Below are positions 42,780 through 51,572 of a stretch of 64,000 bases of DNA, in pieces. A program made the position numbers and the translations under genes. Location of the stretch: positions 4,972 through 68,971 of the forward strand of contig JAWXBU010000157.1 in NCBI GenBank assembly GCA_034440255.1, given 5' to 3'. Source of the DNA: JAEUIA01 sp034440255 (GTDB lineage Bacteria > Planctomycetota > UBA1135 > GCA-002686595). Under the pieces are notes generated by a model. That model had not been told where the DNA came from. It saw only the letters and a program-made list of their open reading frames with translations, and did not search any database. The stretch's first letter is position 1; each line of letters opens with the position of its first letter.

Positions 42780-43619
42780 ATGATCTCGAGCCTCGTCCTC
42801 TGCATCGCTGCACTCCTCCCGACCTCCGACGTCGTCGTCGCGCCGACGAAGCTTACGCTCCAAGAACTGGTCACGTCGGCACAGACCGATCCGGCGGCAG
42901 TCGTGCCGCTCATCATCGAGGGCAGTCATCAGCTCGTGTCGATGCCGGTCAGCTCGGCCAAGTCACTCGGCGACACGCTCGAGCCTTTCTGCGATCGCGC
43001 GTTCTTCTCGCCCGAGCGCTTGCCTGGCATGGAGCGTCTCGGACTCGTGCTGCACAAGATCGAGAAGGGCGAGAACCCGACGACGATCGCGCGCAAGTAC
43101 AAGATCGGCGTCGGGATGCTCGCGTACTTGAATGCGGACTACGACGAAAAGAAATTGCGCATCGGTCAGACGCTGAAAGTGCTGAATTTGTCGAGCGAAA
43201 CGCTTGCGATCACTGTCGCACGTTCGCATTTCAGATTGACGGCATGGCGCACACTTCCGGGCGGCGGACACGCGCTCGTCAAGTTCTGCACGGTCGGCGT
43301 CGGCGCACCAGAAACTCCGACGCCGCTCGGCGTGACGAAGATCACGAAGCGCGTCCTGAAACCGACGTGGACGGAGCCGAACACGAACATCACGTACGCT
43401 CCGGAGGATCCGGCGAACGTGCTCGGCGGCTACTGGATCGCGCTCGATTCGGTCGGCATCAATCGCACCGGCATCGGCTTCCACGGCTACACAGGCGCGC
43501 CCGTCGAAGACTGGATTTCGAAGAGCGCGTCGCACGGCTGCGTGCGCATGCTGCAAAAAGACGTCGACCGCATTTTCCACATCGCGGTCGAGGGCACGAG
43601 CGTCACGCTGGCGGAGTAG
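42780..43619 (+). CDS. L,D-transpeptidase with LysM domain
   Basis: 279-residue exported enzyme that cross-links peptidoglycan or attaches proteins to it. Signal peptide at about 1-18; LysM peptidoglycan-binding domain at about 91-135 (HKIEKGENPTTIARKYKIG, LNADYDEKKLRIGQTLKVLN). The YkuD catalytic domain (142-279) has FHGYTG (His235) and SASHGCVRM (His252, Cys254), the complete nucleophile motif. It ends 3 nt from the convergent TPR protein stop. Confidence 0.88.
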   Translation: MISSLVLCIAALLPTSDVVVAPTKLTLQELVTSAQTDPAAVVPLIIEGSHQLVSMPVSSAKSLGDTLEPFCDRAFFSPERLPGMERLGLVLHKIEKGENPTTIARKYKIGVGMLAYLNADYDEKKLRIGQTLKVLNLSSETLAITVARSHFRLTAWRTLPGGGHALVKFCTVGVGAPETPTPLGVTKITKRVLKPTWTEPNTNITYAPEDPANVLGGYWIALDSVGINRTGIGFHGYTGAPVEDWISKSASHGCVRMLQKDVDRIFHIAVEGTSVTLAE

Positions 43620-43622
43620 CGC

Positions 43623-44681
43623 TCACTTCGGCGTCGCGACGAGCTTGCGCAGCTCGGGGTTTCCGCCGATGCCCGAGAACGAATTGTCGCGCTGAGCGAT
43701 GACGCGCCGATTCGAGTCGGCTGCGATCGCGAGTTTCATGTGCTCGATCGCGGCAACAGCGTCCATCTTGAGCGCGTGTATCGTCGCTGCGTCGTACTCG
43801 AGGGCCGCCGTCGCGATCTTGGCTTTTGCGCGCGGTGAGTTTTGTGCCTTCGTCCAAGCGGCCAGCGCTTCGTCGAGCTTGCCTTCGTCGCGCAGAGCGA
43901 TCGCTAGGCCCGAGTACGCTGTTTCCTGGGCGAAACTCGCACCCGCGTCCGGCTTCTCGATCTTGACGAGACCTGCAAGTGCGCGCTCGTAGAGTTCGCG
44001 ACGCTCAGCAGCCGGCATCTTCGTGCGCACGCCGATTTCTGCCGCTGCGAGTGCGCAGGCCCAATCGTCCGTCGTCGCTTTCGACATCCCGGCGAGGAAC
44101 GCAGCGCTGTCGTTTTCGGCTCGCATCAGGGCTGTATGCATGTGCTCCAAGACCGGAGCAGGCATGTCGTCGAAGGTCCCGAGTCGGATGACCGCATAAC
44201 GCGCGCTCTTGATCATCTGCTCGAAATCGGCGCGCGAAATCGGTGATACGCCGTCCTTCGCCAACGTGCCGATGGCGATGTCGAACGCCGTGTCGGCAAA
44301 CGTCGGGAACGCGTGCCACGACAAGTTGACGTACGGCGCTTCGAGATCACGTGTGGCTTCCGTGCACGCGGTCGTGCCGACGTCGAACTGGCCCAAACCG
44401 GCCAGTTTTCCGGTCATGAGCGACTTGCGCCACTCCCCGCTCGGCTTCACTTCGCCGTAGGCCGAAACGACCATGATCGTCCCGTCACCGCGCAACTTGC
44501 CCTGCGCGATCGCGCGGTCGGCGTAGCGGCGACGCAGCGACGTGATGACGACGTCGTCGCTCTCGAAATCAGGCAATTCCAAGCGGACGGCTGCGCCGGT
44601 CGTCGCCTGTTGCAAGACGACGGGCTGCATCGGTTTCGCGACGGGGGCTTGGAGAGCGAGGGCGAGGAAGGCGGAAATCAT
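43623..44681 (-). CDS. Hypothetical secreted protein with TPR-like C-terminus
   Basis: 352-residue protein with a short hydrophobic leader (ISAFLALALQAPVA). Residues 20-180 show mixed alpha/beta sequence (TTACTEATRDLEAPYVNLSWHAFPTFADTAFD) that I do not recognise. Residues 220-330 form helical TPR-like pairs (SGLAIALRDEGKLDEALAAWTKAQ, DAVAAIEHMKLAIAAD). Probably periplasmic and protein-binding. It diverges from the thioredoxin-like gene. Confidence 0.55.
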   Translation of the reverse strand: MISAFLALALQAPVAKPMQPVVLQQATTGAAVRLELPDFESDDVVITSLRRRYADRAIAQGKLRGDGTIMVVSAYGEVKPSGEWRKSLMTGKLAGLGQFDVGTTACTEATRDLEAPYVNLSWHAFPTFADTAFDIAIGTLAKDGVSPISRADFEQMIKSARYAVIRLGTFDDMPAPVLEHMHTALMRAENDSAAFLAGMSKATTDDWACALAAAEIGVRTKMPAAERRELYERALAGLVKIEKPDAGASFAQETAYSGLAIALRDEGKLDEALAAWTKAQNSPRAKAKIATAALEYDAATIHALKMDAVAAIEHMKLAIAADSNRRVIAQRDNSFSGIGGNPELRKLVATPK

Positions 44682-44807
44682 TTCGGTGAGAGCTCCATGG
44701 AGACGATCCAGACACGTACGAGAGAAGCGTACCGCTTCGTTGGCGCCGATCCGTTACCTTCTTCCCTTCGTCGGTAGGTCAGGTCGAGCCGCAGCGATTC
44801 CGTCACG

Positions 44808-46049
44808 ATGTTCAGCCTTTTCTTCGTGTTTTTCAGCCTGTTCGCGCTAGCGCCCGACATGTTCCGCGCGTTGGAACTCGATGCAGCGATCGCGTCGGCG
44901 AAAACCGAGAAGAAGAACGTCCTCGTCGTGTTCCAACGTGCCGGCACGGGTGACACGAAAAAGCTCGACACGACGACGTGGGTCGATCGGCCCGTGCGCG
45001 AGTGGATCGGTCTGAAGGTCGTTGCCGTCAAGCTCGACGTCGTGAAGCACGACGAGTTGGCGACGAAGATGCGCGTCCACGTCACGCCGACGCTGATCTT
45101 CTTGAACGAGTCCGGGAGTGAGATCGATCGCATCACGGGGTACGTCGACGGGCGCACGTTTCTAGCCGAGACGAAATCCATCTTCGGCGGCGCGGATCCC
45201 GTGGAGCGCGCGCGCAAACGGCTGGAGCTGGCGCCGAACGATCCTCACCGGCGTATCGATCTCGCGCTCTTGCTCGGTGATCGCGGTGATTTCGCGGCGT
45301 CGCTCGCAGAACTGATGTGGTGCTGGGATCACGGCACCGAGATCGATCCGTCGTTCGCGGAAACGCGCGGTTCGTTCCTACTCGGCGAACTGTTGCGTCT
45401 GTCGCGCATTCATCCGCCGGCAGGCGACGCGTTGGCGGGCCGCGCGAAAGGGATTTACCAGCGTGTCGTCGGGTGCGTCGTCACTGAGTCCGAACTGGCC
45501 GATTTCCTGCTGTTGAACCGCGAGTTGCAGCAACAGGAGCGCACGTTGGCCGCTTTCGACGCGCTCTCGTCCGGGACCGAAGCGTGCGTCGCGTTGCGCG
45601 ACCGCTTGGCCCCGCTCGCCGTCGATCCTCTGATCGATTCGCGGCGATACAAAGAAGCGCTGGCGCTGATCGGGGATCCGCGCGCGTATTTCAATCGGCT
45701 CGGGGCGGAGTTTCGCGCTTCATCCGAGCGCATCGAAAAGGAGCGCCCAGGCGATTCACTCACGGTCATCGACGCGAACAAGCGCGCCGTGCGCAGCGCA
45801 TCCGTCCGCATCTACGAAGCGCTGCTCGGCGCAACACAGTTCGACGATGCCGAATCGTTCGCGCAGCTGGTCGTCGCGTTCGACGGTCGTGGCGCGACTC
45901 ACTGTGCGTTGATCGTCGCTGCTTTGAAGTTGGAAGCGCACGGACAGGCGCGGGCCTTGGTCGGGCGTGCGCTCGCGGATACGAAATTGACGCCGACCGA
46001 AAAAGAAGACGTGCGCAAGCTCGCGCGTGCGATCATCCAGCCGAAGTGA
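44808..46049 (+). CDS. Thioredoxin-fold/TPR protein without CxxC
   Basis: 413-residue exported protein. After the signal peptide, residues 22-125 have the thioredoxin-like order KKNVLVVFQRAGTGDTKKLDTTTW, VKLDVVKHDELATKMRVHVTPTLIFLNESGSEIDR. The cis-Pro motif VTPTLIF is kept. The CxxC position reads RAGTGD, so no disulfide chemistry is expected. The remaining 280 residues are helical with TPR-like spacing. It probably binds proteins in the periplasm. crcB starts 5 nt after its stop. Confidence 0.65.
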   Translation: MFSLFFVFFSLFALAPDMFRALELDAAIASAKTEKKNVLVVFQRAGTGDTKKLDTTTWVDRPVREWIGLKVVAVKLDVVKHDELATKMRVHVTPTLIFLNESGSEIDRITGYVDGRTFLAETKSIFGGADPVERARKRLELAPNDPHRRIDLALLLGDRGDFAASLAELMWCWDHGTEIDPSFAETRGSFLLGELLRLSRIHPPAGDALAGRAKGIYQRVVGCVVTESELADFLLLNRELQQQERTLAAFDALSSGTEACVALRDRLAPLAVDPLIDSRRYKEALALIGDPRAYFNRLGAEFRASSERIEKERPGDSLTVIDANKRAVRSASVRIYEALLGATQFDDAESFAQLVVAFDGRGATHCALIVAALKLEAHGQARALVGRALADTKLTPTEKEDVRKLARAIIQPK

Positions 46050-46053
46050 CGCG

Positions 46054-46437
46054 ATGGACAAGCTCGTGATCGTGATGGTCGGTGGTGCGCTCGGATCCGG
46101 AGCGCGTTGGCTCGTCGGCGTCGCCTTGGCGGGACACTCGAGCGCGAAGTGGCCGCTCGGAACGTTGGCAGTGAACGTCGTCGGCTCTTACGCGATGGGA
46201 TTGGTGACGCAGCTTGCGACACAGAACGGCGCTTTTTCGGCCGAGAAACGCCTGTTCATCGCGACTGGACTGCTCGGCGGATTCACGACGTATTCGAGTT
46301 TCAATCAGGAGACGCTCGACCTCGTGAACGCCGGTGCGTGGACTTCGGCATTGGTTTACGCGGCGACGGCTGCGGTCGTGTGCCTGGCCGCCGGATTCGC
46401 GGGAATGGCGACCGCACGCGCCCTCGCGGCGACCTGA
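46054..46437 (+). CDS. crcB: CrcB/Fluc fluoride channel
   Basis: 127-residue, four-helix membrane protein that exports fluoride as a dual-topology dimer. Conserved parts are GGALGSGARW, PLGTLAVNVVGSYAMG (with the pore Asn) and GLLGGFTTYSSFNQE (the Phe/Thr/Ser track). ATG 46054 is 5 nt after the previous stop, so it is read with that gene and has no room for a fluoride riboswitch directly in front. rlmN follows within 13 nt. Confidence 0.9.
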   Translation: MDKLVIVMVGGALGSGARWLVGVALAGHSSAKWPLGTLAVNVVGSYAMGLVTQLATQNGAFSAEKRLFIATGLLGGFTTYSSFNQETLDLVNAGAWTSALVYAATAAVVCLAAGFAGMATARALAAT

Positions 46438-46449
46438 TACGATCGAAAG

Positions 46450-47448
46450 ATGCAGCGCGTCCTCGAACTCATCCGCACTGCGGGTGCCGAGCCCTGTCAC
46501 GAGACGCGCTTGTTGCGGACGTGGCTCGCCGGCAAACCGCTCGTGGAAGCGACGAAGGCACGCGATCTGCAGTTGAAGAAGTCCTTGATCGAAGCGCTGC
46601 CCGCGATCGAGGCCGAGTTACGCGCGATCGTGCGCGTCGAAACCGAGCACGCCGGCGCCGATGGTTCGCTGCGGTTCGTTCTCGCTCTCGCCGACGACAA
46701 GACGGTCGAGAGCGTGCTCCTGCCGCGAGACGGCTTGTGCATTTCGTCGCAAGTCGGCTGCGCGGTCGGTTGCGTGTTCTGCATGACCGGTCGATCGGGT
46801 CTGTTGCGACAGATGACGAGTCGCGAGCTGGTGGCGCAAGTCGTCTTGGCGCGCACGCGCCGAGTGGTTCGTCGCGTCGTGTTCATGGGAATGGGAGAAC
46901 CTTCGCACAATCTCACGAACGTGCTCGAAGCGATCACCGTCCTCGGCACCGTCGGCGATTTGGGGCACAAAAACCTGGTGTTTTCGACGGTGGGCGACCC
47001 GCGCGTGTTCGAGCGCTTGCTCGCCAATCCGGTGAAGCCTGCGCTCGCGATCTCGCTGCACACGACGAACGCTGAACTGCGCGCACAGCTCGTGCCGCGC
47101 GGTCCGCGCTTCGAGCCAGCCGACTTGATCGCGCAAGCCGAGGCATACGCGCGCGCGACCCGACATCCGATTCAATATCAATGGACGTTGATCGAAGGCG
47201 TAAACGACGGCGACGACGAGCTCGCTCGCTTGACCGAGCTGATGCAGGGTCGCTACGGCTACATCAACTTCATCCCCTACAACGACATCGAGGGCGTCGA
47301 TTTCAAGCGTCCGTCGATCGATCGCGCCCGCAAGATGTCTCAGCATCTCCATCAGTACGGCGTGCTCTGCAAATTGCGCCGCAGCGCCGGCCAGGATGTC
47401 GATGGAGCGTGCGGGCAGTTGCGTGCGCGGACTCTGACTCGCTCTTGA
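46450..47448 (+). CDS. RlmN/Cfr-family radical SAM RNA methyltransferase
   Basis: 332-residue enzyme predicted to methylate C2 of an adenosine (A2503 of 23S rRNA and/or A37 of some tRNAs in RlmN). The radical SAM motif CAVGCVFC is present. So are the two catalytic Cys: one in GLCISSQVG and one in ACGQLR near the C-terminus. FMGMGEPSHNLTNVLEAI, FSTVGDPRVFERLL and LAISLHTTNAELR are family signatures. The N-terminal region (about 60 residues) is short compared with canonical RlmN, so it may be a divergent paralog; I leave out the symbol for that reason. Its stop abuts the convergent helicase stop in TGATCA. Confidence 0.75.
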   Translation: MQRVLELIRTAGAEPCHETRLLRTWLAGKPLVEATKARDLQLKKSLIEALPAIEAELRAIVRVETEHAGADGSLRFVLALADDKTVESVLLPRDGLCISSQVGCAVGCVFCMTGRSGLLRQMTSRELVAQVVLARTRRVVRRVVFMGMGEPSHNLTNVLEAITVLGTVGDLGHKNLVFSTVGDPRVFERLLANPVKPALAISLHTTNAELRAQLVPRGPRFEPADLIAQAEAYARATRHPIQYQWTLIEGVNDGDDELARLTELMQGRYGYINFIPYNDIEGVDFKRPSIDRARKMSQHLHQYGVLCKLRRSAGQDVDGACGQLRARTLTRS

Positions 47449-49560
47449 TCAAGCTGTCGGTTTCGGCTTGCGGGCGCGTTTCTTCGCGACGACTCGGGCG
47501 CCGCCATCGGTGGGATTCGCTGCGACCCTCGGCTTCTTCGTCGGCGCCTCACCCCTGACTTCCTCTTTCGACCCCGCCGCGCGCCAACCCTTCGGCGGTT
47601 TTTCGCCACGCAGTTCGTAGAGGAATCGTGAAGGCATCGAATCGATGCGCGTGCCGTATTTCGAGCGCGTTTTCGTGCATGAAATCGTCAGATGGCGTTG
47701 TGCACGAGTGATCCCGACGTACATCAGACGGCGCTCTTCCTCGACCGTATCTTCGTCGATGCTGCGGATGTGCGGCAGCAGACCTTCCTCGACGCCGACG
47801 AGGAACACGCGCTGGAATTCCAGGCCCTTCGCAGCGTGCAGCGTCATCAACATGACCGCATCGCGCTTCGACTCCTTCTCGTCCTTCGTGTCCTCTTCAC
47901 TCGTCAGTGTGAGAGCTTCGAGAAAACTCTCGAGCGACGGCTTCTTCGACCGGCGCACGTGGTTCTCGGCCATGTCGAGGATTTCCGACACTGACCGCCA
48001 ACGATCTTCGCGCGTCTTGTCGTCGGGGTAACAGCGATCGACTTCTTGTCGGTACGCGACGGCTTCGAGCAGTTCGTGCAACCACGGCACCAAGTTGTGC
48101 GTCGGACGGCGCTCGCCCAGTGACCGCAGCTTGTCGCGGAACGAGCGCACCGCGTAGACGGCTGCGTCACCGAGTTCCGGAATCGTCGTGCCGTCGTCGA
48201 ACGCCGCGCACACCGACACGCCGTGCTGCGTCGCCCACTCGACCGCTTTTTCGATCGTGGTCTTGCCGACGCCGCGCGGCGGACAATTGATCACGCGCAA
48301 GAGCGAAACTTCGTCGAGCGGATTCTGCGCGATCCGTACGTACGCCAACACGTCGCGCACTTCCTTGCGATCGAAGAACGACATTCCGCCGACGAGGGTG
48401 TACGGAACAGCGCGCGCACGGAACTGCTGCTCGAAGACACGCGGCTGCGTTGCAGTGCGGAACAACACAGCGAAATCCGCGTAGCGAGCGCGTTTTTTCA
48501 GCACGAAATCGGCCACTTCGCGCGCGACGTGATCGGCTTCGGCCGTCTCGTCTTCCATGCGCAGCAGCGCCACCGGCTCGCCGGACCCGAGCGCGCTCTT
48601 CAGCGTCTTGCCGTGTCGTTTCGGGTTGTGCTCGATGACTTTGTTGGCCGCGTCGAGGATCTCGCGCGTCGAGCGATAGTTCGTCTCGAGACGGATCACC
48701 TTCGCGCCGTGGAAGTCCTTGTCGAACGACAGGATCTTCGCGACATCGGCGCCGCGCCAGCCGTAGATCGATTGATCGTCGTCACCGACGACGCACAGAT
48801 TGCGATGCTTGCCCGCGATGGCCTTGATGATGTCGTACTGCGGGCCGTTCGTGTCCTGATACTCGTCGACCATCACGTAGCGAAAGCGCCGCTCGAGCGC
48901 TGTACGCACCGACTCGTGCTCACGGAAGAGCTTCACCGAGCGCGTCAACAAGTCGTCGAAATCGACCGAGCGCGCGCGCGACAGATGCTCTTCGTATTTC
49001 TGCCACGCGCGACCGATCAACTCGTCGCGGTCGTCCGCAGCCTTCGCGAGGAAGTCGGCGCTGGTGAGACCCTTGTTCTTCAAGAGCGAGATCTTCGACT
49101 GCAACGCGCCCGGTTGAATCGAAGCTTCAGCGATGCGCAATTCGCGCAAAGCGCCCTTCATCGCGCTGACCTGATCGGACTGATCGCAGATCGAAAACTG
49201 CGGTGAAAGGCCTGCCTTTTCAGCATTTGCGCGCAACAGTTTCACGCAGAAACTGTGGAACGTCCCCACCGTCAGCTCGCTCGCGCGATCCTTGCCCACG
49301 ATCCCGCCGACGCGCTCGCGCATCTCGCCCGCGGCTTTGTTCGTGAACGTCATCGCCAGAATCGAATCCGTGGGCGCACCTTTGTGCAGCAACCAGCCGA
49401 TGCGAACCGTGATGACCTTCGTCTTGCCCGATCCCGCGCCAGCCAGGACGAGCACGGGACCTTCGGTGGTCGTGACCGCGAGACGTTGCTCCGCGTTGAG
49501 CGATTCGACGAACTTCTGCATGCGTGGGCGGCGAACGTTATGCGAGCGTCGATCGCTCAT
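47449..49560 (-). CDS. UvrD/Rep/PcrA-type DNA helicase
   Basis: 703-residue superfamily 1A 3'-5' helicase for repair and replication restart. Motifs in order: LNAEQRLAV (Q motif), GAGSGKT (Walker A), FTNKAAGEM, GTFHSFC, VDEYQDTN (Walker B), VGDDDQSIYGWRGA, LETNYRST, LMTLHAAKGLEF, VGITRAQ. A basic C-terminal tail (about 660-703, rich in Lys/Arg) follows. Motifs fit PcrA or Rep equally well, so no symbol is given. ATG 49560 is used. ATG 49521 (MQKFVESLN) would start at the conserved domain. Confidence 0.9.
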   Translation of the reverse strand: MSDRRSHNVRRPRMQKFVESLNAEQRLAVTTTEGPVLVLAGAGSGKTKVITVRIGWLLHKGAPTDSILAMTFTNKAAGEMRERVGGIVGKDRASELTVGTFHSFCVKLLRANAEKAGLSPQFSICDQSDQVSAMKGALRELRIAEASIQPGALQSKISLLKNKGLTSADFLAKAADDRDELIGRAWQKYEEHLSRARSVDFDDLLTRSVKLFREHESVRTALERRFRYVMVDEYQDTNGPQYDIIKAIAGKHRNLCVVGDDDQSIYGWRGADVAKILSFDKDFHGAKVIRLETNYRSTREILDAANKVIEHNPKRHGKTLKSALGSGEPVALLRMEDETAEADHVAREVADFVLKKRARYADFAVLFRTATQPRVFEQQFRARAVPYTLVGGMSFFDRKEVRDVLAYVRIAQNPLDEVSLLRVINCPPRGVGKTTIEKAVEWATQHGVSVCAAFDDGTTIPELGDAAVYAVRSFRDKLRSLGERRPTHNLVPWLHELLEAVAYRQEVDRCYPDDKTREDRWRSVSEILDMAENHVRRSKKPSLESFLEALTLTSEEDTKDEKESKRDAVMLMTLHAAKGLEFQRVFLVGVEEGLLPHIRSIDEDTVEEERRLMYVGITRAQRHLTISCTKTRSKYGTRIDSMPSRFLYELRGEKPPKGWRAAGSKEEVRGEAPTKKPRVAANPTDGGARVVAKKRARKPKPTA

Positions 49561-49617
49561 CCACGCCGGCTTCGCATCGTCGTCGTAACGCCGTCCAACG
49601 AGCGGACTTCAGCGCGC

Positions 49618-50133
49618 TCAGATCAACTGCGTCGTGACCGCGAGTACATCCTGCGGCCGCCTGTCCGTGACGTCGACAGTCGTGAAGAGCGCTTGCTCGC
49701 CGACCAACGTCGCCATGATCGCACGCACCTCGAGCTCGGTGTTGCGCGTCCGAATGCACTGGGCCGCGCGATGCAGGTCGCGGATGTGACGCTCGACGAC
49801 GTCGGCTTCGGACTGACCCGGATACTTCACGCGATAGTAGGCACAACCCGCGTGCTGGATCAGCCACACCGCGCGCAAGTCGTGGTGCTCTTCGAACAAG
49901 TGGAATGCGCGGTAGAGGACGCGCGCTTCCTCGAACGAACTGCTCCACGGATCGAACGCGGCTGGCCCACCGGGCACTGCATACAAATCGGCGCGATCGG
50001 AAATTTCGTGGTCGACGTACTCGAAGATCGGCGCGTGCCAACGTCCGTCCGAACAACACACGACGAGTGTTTCGGGGCGTTCCGCAGACCAAATCGAGCG
50101 TGACCGATACGGGGACGGACTCGTGTTCGTCAT
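49618..50133 (-). CDS. Beta-carbonic-anhydrase-like protein
   Basis: 171-residue protein with the zinc-binding layout of beta-carbonic anhydrases: CSDGR (Cys27, Asp29, Arg31) and QHAGC (His94, Cys97), separated by the expected distance with an AVPGGPAAF strand between them. It is shorter than typical enzymes and the rest diverges, so activity on CO2 is likely but not certain. It diverges from the carboxylesterase, 26 nt away, and lies downstream of the UvrD-type helicase gene in the same direction. Confidence 0.6.
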   Translation of the reverse strand: MTNTSPSPYRSRSIWSAERPETLVVCCSDGRWHAPIFEYVDHEISDRADLYAVPGGPAAFDPWSSSFEEARVLYRAFHLFEEHHDLRAVWLIQHAGCAYYRVKYPGQSEADVVERHIRDLHRAAQCIRTRNTELEVRAIMATLVGEQALFTTVDVTDRRPQDVLAVTTQLI

Positions 50134-50159
50134 GCTCGAAGATCCTACGATCTAGGGGC

Positions 50160-50837
50160 ATGACAACGACCCTGCTTCCCACCGTCGAGATCGAACCGCG
50201 CCTGAAGGCTTGCGCCACCGTGATATTCCTGCACGGACTCGGCGCAGACGGCCACGATTTCGAGCCGATAGTCCCCCACCTGAAGTTGCCCGACGAACTC
50301 GCGGTGCGCTTCGTTTTCCCGCATGCGCCGCGCCGACCGGTCACCTTGAATCAGGGCTACGTCATGCCCGCGTGGTTCGACATCGGGTCCGATGATCTGA
50401 TGCGCGGTGAATCGAGCGACATCGCAGGTTTGAAGTGCGCCGAGGAACAAGTTCGAGCGTTGATCGATCGCGAAGTAGCGCGCGGAATCGAGACGCAGAA
50501 CATCGTCGTCGGAGGTTTCAGCCAAGGTGGAGCGCTCGCATCGTGGGTCGCGTTGCGTCATCCGAAACCGCTGGCCGGATTGATCGCGCTCTCGACATTC
50601 CTCGCCAAGAACGCCCCGGTCGAGGCCGAAGCGTCACCTGCCAATCGCTCGATCGCCGCGTTCGGCGCACACGGCACACGCGACGGCGTCGTTGGGATCG
50701 CCTACGGTCGGACGCTCATGGAGCGACTGCGCAAAATTGGTTGTGACGTCGAATGGCACGAGTACCCGATGGCGCACGAAGTGTGCATGGAAGAGATCGC
50801 GCACTGGGGCGCTTGGTTGCGCGCGCGGTTCGAGTAA
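50160..50837 (+). CDS. Carboxylesterase/phospholipase-like alpha/beta hydrolase
   Basis: 225-residue cytoplasmic esterase of the Abhydrolase_2 group (YpfH/EstB type). The oxyanion motif is VIFLHGLGADGHDF. The nucleophile elbow is GFSQGG (Ser121). Asp175 (HGTRDGVV) and His206 (EYPMAHEVC) complete the triad. NQGYVMPAWFDIG is a common segment of the family. GGGG lies a few bases before ATG 50160. The natural substrate is unknown; relatives split short acyl esters or lysophospholipids. Confidence 0.85.
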   Translation: MTTTLLPTVEIEPRLKACATVIFLHGLGADGHDFEPIVPHLKLPDELAVRFVFPHAPRRPVTLNQGYVMPAWFDIGSDDLMRGESSDIAGLKCAEEQVRALIDREVARGIETQNIVVGGFSQGGALASWVALRHPKPLAGLIALSTFLAKNAPVEAEASPANRSIAAFGAHGTRDGVVGIAYGRTLMERLRKIGCDVEWHEYPMAHEVCMEEIAHWGAWLRARFE

Positions 50838-50867
50838 GCCTTCTACTTTTCTGGAGTGCGTGTGCGC

Positions 50868-51200
50868 TCACGACAACACGAACAATGCCGCATCGCGATG
50901 CGCGCCGAACTCCCTGATTCCTTCTTAGCGGTCCATCACCACTTGGATGACATCCTCGGTGGAGCAGTTGCCAAGTCGAACCCAAACGACTTTGGGCAGA
51001 TGGCCAAGCACGAAGCTGCGCTGATGAAAGTCCGCATCCTTCGACACGATCGTCTAGCCGTTGGATTTGGCGTACTCCCAAATGTCCAAGTCGTCGGCCG
51101 CAGACAGGCCCACATTCCGAACGTGCGCCGAACCAGGGACGTGAGACTCGAGATGTGCGACCAACCGATGCGACATGTTTTGGTCGAACAACAACTTCAC
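50868..51200 (-). pseudogene. Decayed DUF5615 PIN-like toxin gene
   Basis: Translating from GTG 51200 gives a family-typical DUF5615 protein (VKLLFDQNMSHRLVAHL, NVGLSAADDLDIWEYAK, TIVSKDADFHQRSF, VVWVRLGNCS, HRDAALFVLS). It has two in-frame stops: TAG at 51054-51056, before TIVSKDADF, and TAA at 50925-50927 near the end. No frameshift is seen; the reading frame is otherwise intact to the TGA at 50868. DUF5615 proteins are PIN-like RNases acting as toxins. The GTG overlaps the stop of the DUF433 partner (GTGA), the usual antitoxin-toxin order. Point-mutation decay indicates a recently dead module. Confidence 0.8.
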
Positions 51201-51421
51201 GCGTTCTCGCCCATCAAGCGTCGTTCGCGATCGGCAGCGAAGGCAAGACAGGCGCGAATATCCTCACGCTCTAGATCTGGGAAATCGGCAAGGATCTCGT
51301 CATCTGTCATGCCCGAAGCCAAGTACTAGAAGACGCCGTAGACCGTGATGCGCAGGCCCCGAATGCACGGTTTGCCGCCGCGTTTGCCTGCTTCGATGGT
51401 GATGATTTTCGAGTAATCCAG
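51197..51421 (-). pseudogene. Decayed DUF433 antitoxin gene
   Basis: Reading from about 51421 gives LDYSKIITIEAGKRGG, KPCIRGLRITVYGVF, then TAG (51326-51328), then YLASGMTDDEILADFPDL, EREDIRACLAFAADRERRL. That is a complete DUF433 protein broken by one stop where relatives have an acidic or polar residue. No normal start codon is visible at the expected place; CTG stands there. DUF433 is the winged-helix antitoxin partner of DUF5615. Its end overlaps the DUF5615 start. Confidence 0.8.
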
Positions 51422-51572
51422 GCTGCGATGGTAGCGCTTTTCGAGTGGGACCGGGTGCAGGTGTCGCTCGCCGTGCCGGCCACGACGAATCGATGCGCGA
51501 TGAACGCGGTCGCGGCGCCAACACGGCCGCGCTGCTGCGGCAGAAGTTCTGTCGGCGCGCGGTTCGAGTGGA

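Noticed and set aside
46040..46054. Fluoride riboswitch before crcB
   Set aside because: crcB starts 5 nt after the previous stop; there is no room for the aptamer there.
50868..51421. Recoding of TAG (pyrrolysine or amber suppression) in the DUF433/DUF5615 pair
   Set aside because: There are three stops, one of them TAA, at positions that are not conserved catalytic sites, and a start codon is lost. Decay is simpler.
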